Under the pieces are notes generated by a model, which did not search any database, had not been told where the DNA came from, and saw nothing but the letters and a program-made list of their open reading frames with translations. This document shows positions 1-8,083 of a stretch of 64,000 nucleotides of DNA, piece by piece (the first letter of the stretch is position 1; each line of letters opens with the position of its first letter). Origin of the DNA: Neobacillus nitrireducens (lineage in GTDB: Bacteria; Bacillota; Bacilli; Bacillales; Cytobacillaceae); the NCBI RefSeq assembly GCF_030915405.1, contig NZ_CP133262.1, forward strand, positions 2,232,001 through 2,296,000. The letters run 5' to 3'. Position numbers and translations under genes: made by a program.

Positions 1-319
1 TAAGCGATGCATAGGGGTCTTGGAATACCATCTGAATATCTCGGCGCGTTTTTCTTAATTCAGATTTTGACATACTAGTAATCTCTTGATCTTCAAAAAC
101 AATCCTGCCCTCACTTGCCTCAATCAATCGCATCAGGAGTCGGCCAGTGGTAGATTTACCGCAGCCGCTTTCACCAACTATGCCCAATGTTTCTCCTTTT
201 CTAACATAAAAAGATACATCATCCACAGCTTTGACTTCGCCTTGTTTCCTTCCAAAAAGGCCGCCTGTAATCGGAAAGTACTTTTTTAACCCATTAACTT
301 CAAGAAGTAACTCCGACAT
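1..319 (-). CDS. Oligopeptide/dipeptide ABC transporter ATPase, second subunit (OppF/DppF-like), partial
   Basis: This is the N-terminal part of an ABC ATPase that powers peptide import together with the OppD-like subunit encoded just upstream. Translating leftward from the ATG at 317-319 gives about 106 residues. They include a Walker A motif GESGCGKST near residue 49 and the Q-loop FQDPYASL near residue 100, both typical of OppF/DppF. The rest of the gene lies outside the window. Its start overlaps the 3' end of the OppD-like gene by about 20 bases, so the two are probably translationally coupled. The substrate (oligopeptide, dipeptide or nickel) cannot be told from this fragment. Confidence 0.88.
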   Translation of the reverse strand, partial: MSELLLEVNGLKKYFPITGGLFGRKQGEVKAVDDVSFYVRKGETLGIVGESGCGKSTTGRLLMRLIEASEGRIVFEDQEITSMSKSELRKTRRDIQMVFQDPYASL

Positions 320-1313
320 GGCTGGCACTTCCCTTCTTCAATGTATGTAGGAAACAACGCACTTCATGTCCGTCTTTTTCCATTTTAAATAAATCTGGTG
401 TTTCTTCCTGGCACTCCGCGAAGACCTCTGTGCACCTGGCGGCGAATCGGCAGCCCTTATGAATCGACCCTGGAGTTGGAACTGTGCCTGGAATACTATA
501 AAGCCGGTCTTTTTTCCCTCTTAAATCAGGAACGGATTTTAATAGGCCCTTTGTATAGGGATGCTGAGGATTTTTGAGTATCGTTCTTACATCACCCTGC
601 TCTACGATTTGCCCCGAATACATGACGATTACACGTTCACATATTTCCGCGACAACTCCTAAATCATGGGTAATGAGAATGATCGTTGTATTTGTCTTTT
701 TATTTAAATCCTTCATTAAGGCAAGAATTTGTGCTTGGATGGTAACGTCAAGTGCGGTTGTTGGCTCGTCTGCAATCAGCACCCTAGGATTGCACGCCAT
801 TGCCATGGCAATCATTACCCGTTGTCTCATACCGCCAGAAAGCTGGTGTGGATTTTCTTTTAGGATTCCTTCTGCTCTTGGAATCCCAACCAGTTTTAAT
901 AATTCGATACTGCGTACAATTGCCTCTCGCTTTGAAAGGTCTGTATGTAGTCGGATTGCTTCCATTAACTGATTTCCAATCGTAAACAGTGGATTCAATG
1001 ATGTCATTGGCTCTTGAAATATCATTGAAATTTGATTACCTCGGATTTTCCGCCACTCTTTTTCAGAAAGATTTTTCAGGTCTTTTCCCTCAAAAATAAT
1101 TTCGCCATTCTCAATTTTTCCTGGTGGAGAAGGAATCAGCCCCATGGTCGCTAACGAGGTGACGCTTTTACCACTCCCCGATTCACCGACAATCCCTAGA
1201 ATCTCTCCGTCCTTTAATTCGAAACTGATGCCATCAACTGCAGGTACAAGTTTTTTCCCTGTTTGAAATGATACCTTTAAGTCTTTTATGCGAAGAATAG
1301 GATTCTTTTCCAC
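300..1313 (-). CDS. Oligopeptide/dipeptide ABC transporter ATPase (OppD/DppD-like)
   Basis: A 337-residue cytoplasmic ATPase of a peptide importer. Visible motifs in order: Walker A GESGSGKS near residue 43, Q-loop FQEPMTSLNP near 98, ABC signature LSGGMRQR near 158, Walker B LIADEPTTALD near 183, and the H-loop THDLGVVAE. The C-terminal extension with CRFAARC and a further Cys-Pro region is the oligopeptide-transporter C-terminal (oligo_HPY) domain, which separates OppD/DppD from general ABC ATPases. It is the first gene of this run in the window, followed by the OppF-like subunit. Permeases and binding protein are not visible here and should lie further left if the operon is complete. Substrate is undetermined. 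Confidence 0.93.
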   Translation of the reverse strand: MEKNPILRIKDLKVSFQTGKKLVPAVDGISFELKDGEILGIVGESGSGKSVTSLATMGLIPSPPGKIENGEIIFEGKDLKNLSEKEWRKIRGNQISMIFQEPMTSLNPLFTIGNQLMEAIRLHTDLSKREAIVRSIELLKLVGIPRAEGILKENPHQLSGGMRQRVMIAMAMACNPRVLIADEPTTALDVTIQAQILALMKDLNKKTNTTIILITHDLGVVAEICERVIVMYSGQIVEQGDVRTILKNPQHPYTKGLLKSVPDLRGKKDRLYSIPGTVPTPGSIHKGCRFAARCTEVFAECQEETPDLFKMEKDGHEVRCFLHTLKKGSASHVGVTS

Positions 1314-1663
1314 ACTTACACCTACCTGTACACGGATTAATTTATGTATTCCCTTTAATCAGAAATATAATAATATAGTAAATTTTAAAATTATTATGAC
1401 ATATATTACTTTAGTGGTATCACCCAAATTTGTCAATTACGTGAAAAAAGTTCAAAATTTCCCAGTAGTACTTAGCCGCGTTAATGTAATAAGGTGTTTT
1501 TTATAATGAGTAAAGCAACTTTATTCTTTAAATATTAAAATAATAAAACAATATAAAAAAACCTGTAAGACTATCGCAGCCTTACAGGGAATCTCAATAT
1601 TTATATGTTTTTTTATATTCATTTTTGCACTCATAGATTTATCTCTAGTTCCTATTAAAAAAA
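1314..1663. other. Intergenic region upstream of the oppD-like gene
   Basis: A strongly A+T-rich stretch of 350 bases between two leftward genes. It should contain the oppD-like promoter on the minus strand, but no box stands out from the A/T background. The only clear structure is the hairpin at 1562-1588 listed separately. Confidence 0.5.
1553..1588 (-). terminator. Intrinsic terminator after the MerR gene
   Basis: CCTGTAAG at 1562-1569 pairs with CTTACAGG at 1581-1588. On the minus strand the stem is followed by a run of T (A-run 1553-1561 on plus). It lies about 75 bases past the stop codon of the MerR-family gene. Confidence 0.85.
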
Positions 1664-2428
1664 TTAATTCTTCATCCCAGTATAAATTTGAATGGCATCC
1701 CTTAAAAACGCAGCAGTACCAGGCTGTTCCTTGTCATAATAAGCAGTAAATCGTTCATCATCCACATACATTTGCGCAAGACCTGCATGTGCTTCCTTAC
1801 TATATTCATTCCAATAATAGCTTAACCATCGCTTATGGAGGTCCGCAGCCTTTTGTGCTAAATCCCCTGCTGGGTCCCCAGTTTTATAGGCCTCCGCCAA
1901 AGTTTCTATGACCTGTTCGGCTAGCTTAGTAACCTCGTCATATTGCGCTTGTGTCATATTTTGTAGTTTGGCATTTGACTTGTTAACTGTTTCTTCCCCG
2001 TACTTTTCCCGAATTTCTTTTCCGTATTTCTTCTCATTCTCATCAATCATTTTCTTCTTAAAGCCCTCGAACTTTTCTTTGTTTGACATTTTCATTCTCC
2101 CTTCTGTTACTGCGATTGATTTATCCACATTCGCTATTAACATTTCTAATTGTTCCTTTTTCTCGAGAAGTTTTTCACGATGATCTCTAAGTGCAGCAGC
2201 CCCATCAAAAGAAGGTGCTGTAACAATTTCTTTTATACTTTCTAAACTAATCCCTAATTCCCTGTAGAATAAAATTTGCTGAAGTCGGTCCACTTCCGCT
2301 TGACCATAGATTCGGTATCCTGACGAATTAATTCTGGCCGGCTTAAGAATTCCAATCCCATCATAATACCGAAGTGTTCTAGTACTTACACCCGCTAGAC
2401 TTCCTAATTTCTGCACCGTATACTCCAT
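1664..2428 (-). CDS. MerR-family regulator with TipAS ligand-binding domain
   Basis: A 254-residue transcription activator. Residues 1-70 form the MerR winged helix (STRTLRYYDGIGILKP, then the SGYRIYG wing). A coiled-coil dimerisation helix follows at about 75-110, and residues 130-250 match the TipAS antibiotic-recognition domain (tail HAGLAQMYVDDERFTAYYD). TipAL/Mta-type proteins bind thiopeptides or other drugs and switch on their own or multidrug transporter genes. The rightward peptide symporter at 2803 is divergent, but the two promoters are about 270 bases apart, so it is not an obvious target. The gene's own promoter has the long spacer typical of this family. The ligand is unknown. 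Confidence 0.93.
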   Translation of the reverse strand: MEYTVQKLGSLAGVSTRTLRYYDGIGILKPARINSSGYRIYGQAEVDRLQQILFYRELGISLESIKEIVTAPSFDGAAALRDHREKLLEKKEQLEMLIANVDKSIAVTEGRMKMSNKEKFEGFKKKMIDENEKKYGKEIREKYGEETVNKSNAKLQNMTQAQYDEVTKLAEQVIETLAEAYKTGDPAGDLAQKAADLHKRWLSYYWNEYSKEAHAGLAQMYVDDERFTAYYDKEQPGTAAFLRDAIQIYTGMKN

Positions 2429-2449
2429 TCGCTAACCCCCTCATAAGCA

Positions 2450-2480
2450 ACGATACACCTTTACGCAACGTCAATGTCAA
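2450..2480 (-). promoter_or_regulatory. MerR-type promoter with 19-bp spacer
   Basis: On the minus strand, TTGACA (complement of 2475-2480) and TATCGT (complement of 2450-2455) are separated by 19 bp. Over-long spacers with a dyad between the boxes are the hallmark of MerR-activated promoters. The spacer contains GACGTTGCGT, similar to dyads bound by this family. This suggests autoregulation of the downstream TipAS-type gene. Confidence 0.65.
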
Positions 2481-2509
2481 TTCGTATTATGCCTATTTTT
2501 GAAAAAAAA

Positions 2510-2555
2510 TGCCTGACACCACAGATGGACATTTGTTCATCTGTGGTGTCAGGCA
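2510..2555. repeat. REP-like palindrome (GCCTGACACC family)
   Basis: An 18-bp perfect inverted repeat, TGCCTGACACCACAGATG at 2510-2527 against its complement at 2538-2555, with a 10-base loop. Its outer GTGCCTGACAC core recurs at about 21.55, 33.17, 33.32, 34.62 and 34.76 kb. A T-run follows on the minus strand, so it could also terminate leftward transcription, but no leftward gene ends here. Confidence 0.75.
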
Positions 2556-2747
2556 CTCATATTAATTTAACTCTCCTTTCCCCCTCTGTTAATGATCATA
2601 TTTCTATTATTCTATTATAACGAAAGTTCACTTTAGTCAGAAATCATTTACTATTTCAAAAAAACTTTCTTTTAAAAAAACAACTGCCTGAAATTCAGTA
2701 ATAGCAATGTTTATAACCTTTTATAACTTATTTTCCAAAAAAAGTTT

Positions 2748-2796
2748 TTGACAATTCAAAACTCTAGAAAGTATTATAGTATAATAAAAGGGAGGT
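2748..2796 (+). promoter_or_regulatory. Sigma-A promoter and ribosome binding site of the peptide symporter
   Basis: TTGACA at 2748-2753, then an 18-bp spacer and TATTAT at 2772-2777. A GGAGGT ribosome binding site at 2791-2796 lies six bases before the ATG at 2803. Confidence 0.7.
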
Positions 2797-2802
2797 AATA
2801 AC

Positions 2803-4287
2803 ATGTCAAACATTAATAGACAGAAAATTGTGGATAGTGTCCCTCAAACAGGATTTTTCGGACATCCTAAAGGACTATCTACACTTTTCTTTACCGAATT
2901 CTGGGAGCGTTTCTCTTACTATGGTATGAGGGCCATCCTTGTATTCTATATGTACTATGAAGTTTCAAAAGGCGGCTTGGGCATTGATAAGAATCTTGCA
3001 CTTTCAATCATGTCCATATACGGATCACTTGTTTATATGTCCGGTATAATTGGCGGCTGGATGGCTGACCGAATCTTCGGTTCTTCAAAAGCTGTATTTT
3101 ACGGTGGAATCTTAATTATGTTTGGACATATTGCACTTGCTGTTCCGGGCAGTGTTTCTATGTTCTTTGTTTCCATGGTATTGATTGTCCTTGGTACTGG
3201 GATGCTTAAACCAAATGTTTCTTCCGCTGTAGGTGAATTGTACAGTGAAAAGGACGAACGCCGTGATGCAGGTTTCACAATTTACTATATGAGTATTAAC
3301 TTGGGAGCATTCTTATCCCCATTAATCGTTGGGTCTATAGCCAACTTCCACATTGGATTTGCGATTGCAGCTGTAGGGATGTTCTTTGGATTAATCGTCT
3401 TCGGTCTAACAAAGAAAAAAAATCTAGGTCTAGCAGGAACGATGATCTCCAATCCACTATCACCTGCAGAAAAGAAAAAGACCTTCACTATTTTTGGACT
3501 AGCTGTCATTATTATTGCTGCTTTATGTGCAGTATTAATTCCAAAAGGACTTTTAACTTTTGCTAGCTTTATTAATATCGTTACTTTCCTAGGTATTTTA
3601 ATTCCAACAATTTACTTTGTAGTGATGTATCGCAGTCCAAAAACAACTGCGGTTGAACGTTCAAGGATCATTGCTTATATTCCGATATTTATTGCTGCCG
3701 TAATGTTCTGGTCCATTCAAGAGCAAGGCTCAACCATCCTTGCAAGCTATGCAGATACACGTACGCAATTACATTTTGCTGGTATCGAAATTAAACCTGC
3801 ATGGTTCCAATCTTTAAATCCGTTATTTATTATCATATTCGCTCCTGTATTTGCTTGGTTATGGGTTAAATTAGGAAAGCGTCAGCCATCAATACCTCAA
3901 AAGTTCTCATTATCATTATTATTTGCTGGTTTGTCATTCCTAGTGATTCTTATCCCAGCCTATTTTGGCGGTTCGGATTCATTGGTAAACCCAATGTGGC
4001 TTGTTCTTAGCTATTTAATTGTTGTATTTGGTGAATTGTGTATGTCACCTGTCGGATTATCAGCCACAACAAAATTAGCACCTGCAGCCTTCTCAGCACA
4101 AACGATGAGCCTATGGTTCTTAGCAAGTGCTGCTGCACAAGCACTAAATGCACAAGTAGTTAAATTCTACACACCTGAAACAGAAATGACCTACTTTGGT
4201 GTAATCGGCGGAGCATCAATCGTCCTAGGAATTATCCTTTTAGTGTTGGCACCTAAGATTCAAGGCTACATGAAAGGTATCCGATAA
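2803..4287 (+). CDS. Proton-coupled di/tripeptide symporter (POT/PTR2 family, DtpT-like)
   Basis: A 494-residue membrane protein with about 12-14 hydrophobic segments, the usual length for bacterial POT transporters. The N-terminal signature EFWERFSYYGMRA (about residues 32-44) is the ExxERFxYYG proton/peptide motif on helix 1. GGWMADRIFG around residue 85 and the FYMSINLG-like segment near 165 also fit. It imports di- and tripeptides with protons across the cytoplasmic membrane. It has its own promoter and is monocistronic. A weak hairpin region with a T-run (about 4310-4355) follows. Confidence 0.95.
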   Translation: MSNINRQKIVDSVPQTGFFGHPKGLSTLFFTEFWERFSYYGMRAILVFYMYYEVSKGGLGIDKNLALSIMSIYGSLVYMSGIIGGWMADRIFGSSKAVFYGGILIMFGHIALAVPGSVSMFFVSMVLIVLGTGMLKPNVSSAVGELYSEKDERRDAGFTIYYMSINLGAFLSPLIVGSIANFHIGFAIAAVGMFFGLIVFGLTKKKNLGLAGTMISNPLSPAEKKKTFTIFGLAVIIIAALCAVLIPKGLLTFASFINIVTFLGILIPTIYFVVMYRSPKTTAVERSRIIAYIPIFIAAVMFWSIQEQGSTILASYADTRTQLHFAGIEIKPAWFQSLNPLFIIIFAPVFAWLWVKLGKRQPSIPQKFSLSLLFAGLSFLVILIPAYFGGSDSLVNPMWLVLSYLIVVFGELCMSPVGLSATTKLAPAAFSAQTMSLWFLASAAAQALNAQVVKFYTPETEMTYFGVIGGASIVLGIILLVLAPKIQGYMKGIR

Positions 4288-4384
4288 TATAAGAAAAGTG
4301 TCCATTTTCTCATCTTTGTTAACAGATGAAGAAGGTAGGGCATCTTTTTTTTTGATAAAATATTAGGAGAATGGAGGATTTCAT

Positions 4385-5467
4385 ATGGAACTTAAAGAGA
4401 AAGTAAAAAATCTCCCCTCTTCCCCGGGAGTGTATCTTATGAAGGACTCCAGAGCACAGATTATATATGTAGGGAAAGCAAAGAATCTTAAAAATCGTGT
4501 GCGGTCCTACTTCCAAAATTCCCAAGCTCACTCTAAAAAAATCATTAAGCTTAAAGCAAGTCTAAAGGATTTTGATTATATTCTCACAGATACAGAATTT
4601 GAAGCCTTCATGCTTGAATGTCAATTAATCAGGGAAATAAAGCCTATTTTTAATCGGATGATGAAAAGTCCTCAAGCCTATATCTACATCGGGATTCAAA
4701 TGGATGACGGTTATCAAAAAATTGAAATTTGCAGTAACCCTGATAAGCCAAATAGTCTCTACTTTGGGCCTTATACAAGTAAACATACAGTGGAAAGGGC
4801 ACTTCAAGCGATAAAGGACTTCTATAAGATAAGCTGCAGCACTCCTTCAAACAAGAATACTCCATGTTTAAACTACTCCTTAGGGTTGTGCATCGGTATG
4901 TGTTTGGGAGGGGCAGCGCTCGACCAGTACAATGACAGCATAAACAAAATCATCGGATTACTTGAAGGCAAGGATACGAGCCTATTGGAAGTATTTGAGC
5001 GAAGAATGATAGAGGCCTCAGAAACATTCGAATTTGAAGAAGCTGTAAAATACAGGGACATATTAGAGACCATTCACTCGCTACTCAATAAAGAAAAAGT
5101 GATTGAATTTACGGAAAGCGATAAGAATATGGTCGTTATCGAATCCTTAACAGATAAGACTTTTAAGCTATTCCTGATCAAGAAAAACAAGATACTCTTT
5201 CGTGAAAAATATCAATGGTCTGAGCTGGAAACTTTGCGTGAAGCCATCAAGACCACTATATTAACTACTTTTAAAACTAATAAAGAAATATCAGCAAAAA
5301 AAATCAACAAGGATGAGATAGATGCAGCGCAGATTATCTATAGCTATTTAAAAGGAAGTAACAGTCGTTATCTCATCATTTCTGTACAAATGCTTGATTT
5401 AGTATACACAAATGATTTAGATGCGGAATTAATGAAATTCCTAACTTATCGTGAAACTGTTAACTGA
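4385..5467 (+). CDS. UvrC-like GIY-YIG nuclease lacking the C-terminal incision domain
   Basis: A 360-residue protein resembling the N-terminal two thirds of UvrC. Residues 10-90 are a GIY-YIG endonuclease domain: GVYLMKD, YVGKAKNLKNRVRSYF with the catalytic Tyr and Arg, and TEFEAFMLE with the catalytic Glu. A four-Cys pattern near residues 145-170 (CSTPSN...C...GLCIGMC) matches the UvrC iron-sulfur motif. A UVR helical hairpin follows at about 195-235. The RNase H-like domain and helix-hairpin-helix repeats of full UvrC (about 590 residues) are absent, so it could make only the 3' incision, as known for E. coli Cho. GGAGG precedes the ATG. The 3' end overlaps the convergent methyltransferase by 22 bases. 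Confidence 0.88.
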   Translation: MELKEKVKNLPSSPGVYLMKDSRAQIIYVGKAKNLKNRVRSYFQNSQAHSKKIIKLKASLKDFDYILTDTEFEAFMLECQLIREIKPIFNRMMKSPQAYIYIGIQMDDGYQKIEICSNPDKPNSLYFGPYTSKHTVERALQAIKDFYKISCSTPSNKNTPCLNYSLGLCIGMCLGGAALDQYNDSINKIIGLLEGKDTSLLEVFERRMIEASETFEFEEAVKYRDILETIHSLLNKEKVIEFTESDKNMVVIESLTDKTFKLFLIKKNKILFREKYQWSELETLREAIKTTILTTFKTNKEISAKKINKDEIDAAQIIYSYLKGSNSRYLIISVQMLDLVYTNDLDAELMKFLTYRETVN

Positions 5468-6060
5468 TAAATTAAAAATCTTTCATTAGAATTATGCTCA
5501 TAAAAGTAAGGAAGCGTAATTTCCTTTTTCAAATCAAAAGAGGTATCATTTTCTAAATAATAAATATAATCTTCTGAAGGGTAGTATAAAATCAGTTCAA
5601 TATTTCTTTGGAATTTTTCAACCGATAGTAATATATTATTAATGGTTTTCATAAAAATTTGAATGGAAAATGGATTAAAAAAGTAAAATCGATTGTCCAA
5701 TTGATCAACCTGATAATCTTCGGCAAGACAGCAATAAAAATGAATAGGGCTATCAATTGTTTTAGTCTTCTTTAAATAACTATTTTGGTTTTCGATTGCT
5801 TCCTGATAGAATTCTTCATTCATTTCAATGCCAACAACCGTTGAACGAAAGTGATAATGAATAAAAAAGTTAAGTCGCCCTTTACCACACCCAAAATCAA
5901 CAATTCGGTCGCTGCTAGTCAATTGATAGTTGTTAAATAATTCTTCTAGCGCACTATAGGGTGTGGGTTCATAACGATGGTAGTGAAAAGACTTATTAAA
6001 TCCATTTTGGTCCCCTCCCGTTTTAATCCCCAATAATTTATCATAATAATATTCTTTCAT
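5446..6060 (-). CDS. Class I SAM-dependent methyltransferase, target unknown
   Basis: About 204 residues. The SAM-binding motif I is RIVDFGCGKGRLNFF near residue 65, followed by VVGIEMNEEFY, whose acidic residue would hold the ribose hydroxyls. RFYFFNPF near residue 130 corresponds to motif IV. I prefer the ATG at 6058-6060 because GGAG lies six bases upstream; the ATG nine codons earlier is less well placed. It converges on the UvrC-like gene with overlapping 3' ends. The substrate, whether protein, RNA or small molecule, cannot be deduced. Confidence 0.85.
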   Translation of the reverse strand: MKEYYYDKLLGIKTGGDQNGFNKSFHYHRYEPTPYSALEELFNNYQLTSSDRIVDFGCGKGRLNFFIHYHFRSTVVGIEMNEEFYQEAIENQNSYLKKTKTIDSPIHFYCCLAEDYQVDQLDNRFYFFNPFSIQIFMKTINNILLSVEKFQRNIELILYYPSEDYIYYLENDTSFDLKKEITLPYFYEHNSNERFLIYQLTVSR

Positions 6061-6114
6061 CGTAAACTCCATTTCGAACGAATTCATCCCCCACTTGACG
6101 TGAGGGATTTCTTT

Positions 6115-6642
6115 TCAAGCAACCTTAATTGCTTTACCAAAAGGAACCCTTGGTAAGATAGCACCAGGTACAAGCCAAATCATTTCAAAACTAACCGAGT
6201 CAATTTCTTCCGCAATAAAACCTGTTACATCGGTAATGTAAAACAGCGTATCGATATTTTCTTCCTTTGCCCACTCAAGCACCAAAGTATATGAAGACTT
6301 CCCATGTGTATAGTATTTAATTGTATCACTTTTGACTGTTGAAGTACTCCTAATTTTAAAGTCAGCTTGCACCAGAATGGTATCTGGCTTTAGTTGCTCA
6401 AACAGTTTTACTATGTTATTGATTAAAATGCTTGGGGCCTCATTCGTGGAAGTGTCAACAGCTAACGCAACCTTTTTATCTTGGCGCTGTTGAATCATTG
6501 AAAGCATCGTTTTGTGCCATTTCAACACAACCAACTCCTTTGGAATGAATAAGTGAACCATCTTATTTTGGTATATAAAGAGAAGGTTTATGTTTGGATA
6601 ATAGCGGTAATCAGAGCAACGATAAAAATGAATAAGGCTCAT
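6115..6642 (-). CDS. VWA-like (DUF2201-type) domain protein, probably truncated
   Basis: Up to 175 residues. From about residue 55 the protein resembles the C-terminal von Willebrand A-like half of DUF2201 proteins: AVDTSTNEAP in the place of the DxSxS metal site, a central LEWAKEENIDTLFYITD strand, and the closing PFGKAIKV. Family members are usually well over 350 residues with an N-terminal metallopeptidase-like half that is absent here. The first 40 residues look unconserved and the start has only a weak ribosome binding site. This may therefore be a decayed gene. Function is unknown. The family assignment is from motif recall and is moderate. Confidence 0.5.
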   Translation of the reverse strand: MSLIHFYRCSDYRYYPNINLLFIYQNKMVHLFIPKELVVLKWHKTMLSMIQQRQDKKVALAVDTSTNEAPSILINNIVKLFEQLKPDTILVQADFKIRSTSTVKSDTIKYYTHGKSSYTLVLEWAKEENIDTLFYITDVTGFIAEEIDSVSFEMIWLVPGAILPRVPFGKAIKVA

Positions 6643-6664
6643 CCTAGTCTACCATCAGATGAGC
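6636..6664 (-). terminator. Hairpin after the 75-residue helical protein gene
   Basis: GCTCATC and GATGAGC pair across a 14-base loop, just downstream of the stop at 6676 on the minus strand. It overlaps the first codons of the VWA-like reading frame, which weakens that frame's annotated start. Confidence 0.45.
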
Positions 6665-6675
6665 ACATTATTTTC

Positions 6676-6903
6676 CTATTCTTTAATATCATTCAATTCA
6701 TCAATCAGCTGTTTGGTTCGTTTCGCATTTCCTTCGGCAAAGTTTTCGAGGCGTTCTTTTAGTTCATCATCATCATGAATTCGCTCTGCTGTTATAAGAT
6801 ATTCCCGCATTAGACTTTCTTCTGTTGCGATGGAATCCTCAAGAACGTCTTTTAGAATTTTCTTTTCTTCATCATTTTTATTATTAAATAAATTTAAATC
6901 CAT
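6676..6903 (-). CDS. Small helical acidic protein, function unknown
   Basis: A 75-residue protein starting MDLNLFNNKNDEEK. It is predicted to be almost entirely helical, rich in Glu, Asp and Lys, with no Cys, signal peptide or membrane segment. The start at 6901-6903 is chosen because AGGAGG lies just upstream on the minus strand; a reading frame extending to 7053 has no ribosome binding site and would cross the gpx control region. It is divergent from gpx, so the two share an intergenic region containing the OhrR-like operator. No family recognised. Confidence 0.72.
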   Translation of the reverse strand: MDLNLFNNKNDEEKKILKDVLEDSIATEESLMREYLITAERIHDDDELKERLENFAEGNAKRTKQLIDELNDIKE

Positions 6904-6979
6904 CTGCAAAACCTCCTTTTCACCTTTATCGTTCTCTTTTATATTTTCAGCTATCCATCTTGTTATTAATATATTCAAC

Positions 6980-7008
6980 TTGCCACTTTTAATTAAATCG
7001 TGTAAGAT
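6980..7008 (+). promoter_or_regulatory. Sigma-A promoter of gpx
   Basis: TTGCCA at 6980-6985 and TAAGAT at 7003-7008 with an ideal 17-bp spacer. The ribosome binding site AAGGAGG is at 7052-7058, eight bases before the ATG at 7067. Confidence 0.75.
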
Positions 7009-7028
7009 TAAATCGTAGACGATTAAAT
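6991..7028. promoter_or_regulatory. Putative OhrR operator overlapping the gpx promoter
   Basis: AATCGTAGACGATT (7011-7024) is a perfect 6+2+6 palindrome inside the longer dyad TTAAATCGTAGACGATTAAA. A second related half (AATTAAATCG at 6991-7000) lies one turn upstream. It covers the -10 box and the expected transcription start. The A/T-rich dyad with repeated AATT-type arms resembles the OhrR operator of B. subtilis, and an ohrR-type gene sits two genes downstream, so peroxide-relieved repression is the natural reading. Confidence 0.65.
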
Positions 7029-7066
7029 TAAATAAAACCTTTTGATAATCCAAGGAGGATGCTTAA

Positions 7067-7546
7067 ATGACAACAATATATGATTTTAGTGTAAAGATGA
7101 CTAATGGCGAGGAAAAATCTTTAATGGATTATGAGGGTAAACCATTATTAATTGTCAATACTGCTAGTAAATGCGGGTTGACACCTCAATTCAAAGGACT
7201 TCAAGAATTATATGAAAAATACCATGAGCTTGGCTTAGAGATTTTAGGTTTCCCATGTGACCAATTTGCCAATCAAGAATTTTCTAATATTGATGAGACG
7301 ACTCAGTTTTGCCAATTAAACTATGGGGTAACCTTCCCGATTTTTGCAAAAATTGATGTAAATGGCACGAATACTGATCCGCTTTTTACTCATTTAAAAA
7401 ACAAGAAACCAGGAGCCCTATCCAAAAATATCAAATGGAATTTCACAAAGTTTCTTGTCGACCCTAATGGTCAGGTGATTGAACGTTATGCACCAACGAC
7501 GGAGCCAAGCCGAATTGAGAAGGATATAAAAAAGTTATTGTCATAA
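7067..7546 (+). CDS. bsaA: Glutathione peroxidase-family thiol peroxidase
   Basis: A 159-residue cytosolic peroxidase. [12 protein letters not shown] near residues 31-42 carries the peroxidatic Cys, [11 protein letters not shown] near 64-74 holds the resolving-type Cys and the catalytic Gln, and [10 protein letters not shown] near 122-131 carries the catalytic Trp and Asn. Cys replaces the selenocysteine of animal enzymes. Bacterial members usually use thioredoxin or bacillithiol rather than glutathione to reduce lipid and organic peroxides. It is followed 23 bases later by the ohrR-type regulator in an apparent operon behind a promoter with an OhrR-like operator. Confidence 0.95.
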   Translation: MTTIYDFSVKMTNGEEKSLMDYEGKPLLIVNTASKCGLTPQFKGLQELYEKYHELGLEILGFPCDQFANQEFSNIDETTQFCQLNYGVTFPIFAKIDVNGTNTDPLFTHLKNKKPGALSKNIKWNFTKFLVDPNGQVIERYAPTTEPSRIEKDIKKLLS

Positions 7547-7569
7547 TTAGTTAAAGTAAGGTGATCATC

Positions 7570-8007
7570 GTGGAAAACTTCATGTCGTTAAAAAACCAAC
7601 TATGCTTTGCGGTTTACGAAACAGCAAGTGAATTCAATAAATTATATTCTAATGCACTTCAGCCCTTTGGGTTAACCTATCCTCAATACTTAGTGCAATT
7701 AGCATTATGGGAAAAAGATGGTGTAACGGTAAAAGAAATAGGAGAAATATTAAGTTTAGGGACGGGAACATTAACCCCGATGCTTACAAGGATGGAAGCA
7801 AACGGATGGATTAGAAAGGAACGTTCAAAAGCAGATGAACGAAGGGTCTATATCTATTTACAAAAGAAAGCACAAGATGAAAAGCAGGCGATTATAAAAA
7901 CAATCAGTAACAAAATACAATCTTGTAATATTGAACTCGAGGAATACACACAATTAATGGAGCGTTTGAATCAATTGCATAGGAAGCTGAAAGAACGGGA
8001 ACGTTAA
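7570..8007 (+). CDS. ohrR: OhrR organic-peroxide-sensing repressor (MarR family)
   Basis: A 145-residue winged-helix repressor. The segment LKNQLCFAVYETASEFNKLY carries the single redox Cys in the position of B. subtilis OhrR Cys15, followed by LTYPQYLVQLALWE, a conserved OhrR signature. The recognition region is LGTGTLTPMLTRMEANGWI and the wing is RSKADERRVYIYL. Oxidation of the Cys by organic hydroperoxides releases DNA. I choose the GTG at 7570 because AAGGTGA lies six bases before it; the GTG at 7561 falls inside that ribosome binding site. The usual partner gene ohr is replaced here by gpx. Confidence 0.92.
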   Translation: MENFMSLKNQLCFAVYETASEFNKLYSNALQPFGLTYPQYLVQLALWEKDGVTVKEIGEILSLGTGTLTPMLTRMEANGWIRKERSKADERRVYIYLQKKAQDEKQAIIKTISNKIQSCNIELEEYTQLMERLNQLHRKLKERER

Positions 8008-8010
8008 TTT

Positions 8011-8057
8011 CAAATAAAAAAACAACACTTTTTGCCCAAGTGTTGTTTTTTATTTGA
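8011..8057. terminator. Bidirectional terminator between ohrR and the HEAT-repeat gene
   Basis: ACAACACTT pairs with AAGTGTTGT around the TTTGCCC region. The stem is flanked by A-runs on the left and T-runs on the right, so it works on both strands for two convergent genes. Confidence 0.93.
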
Positions 8058-8083
8058 AATATGCTCTGATATAAAAAGGGATT

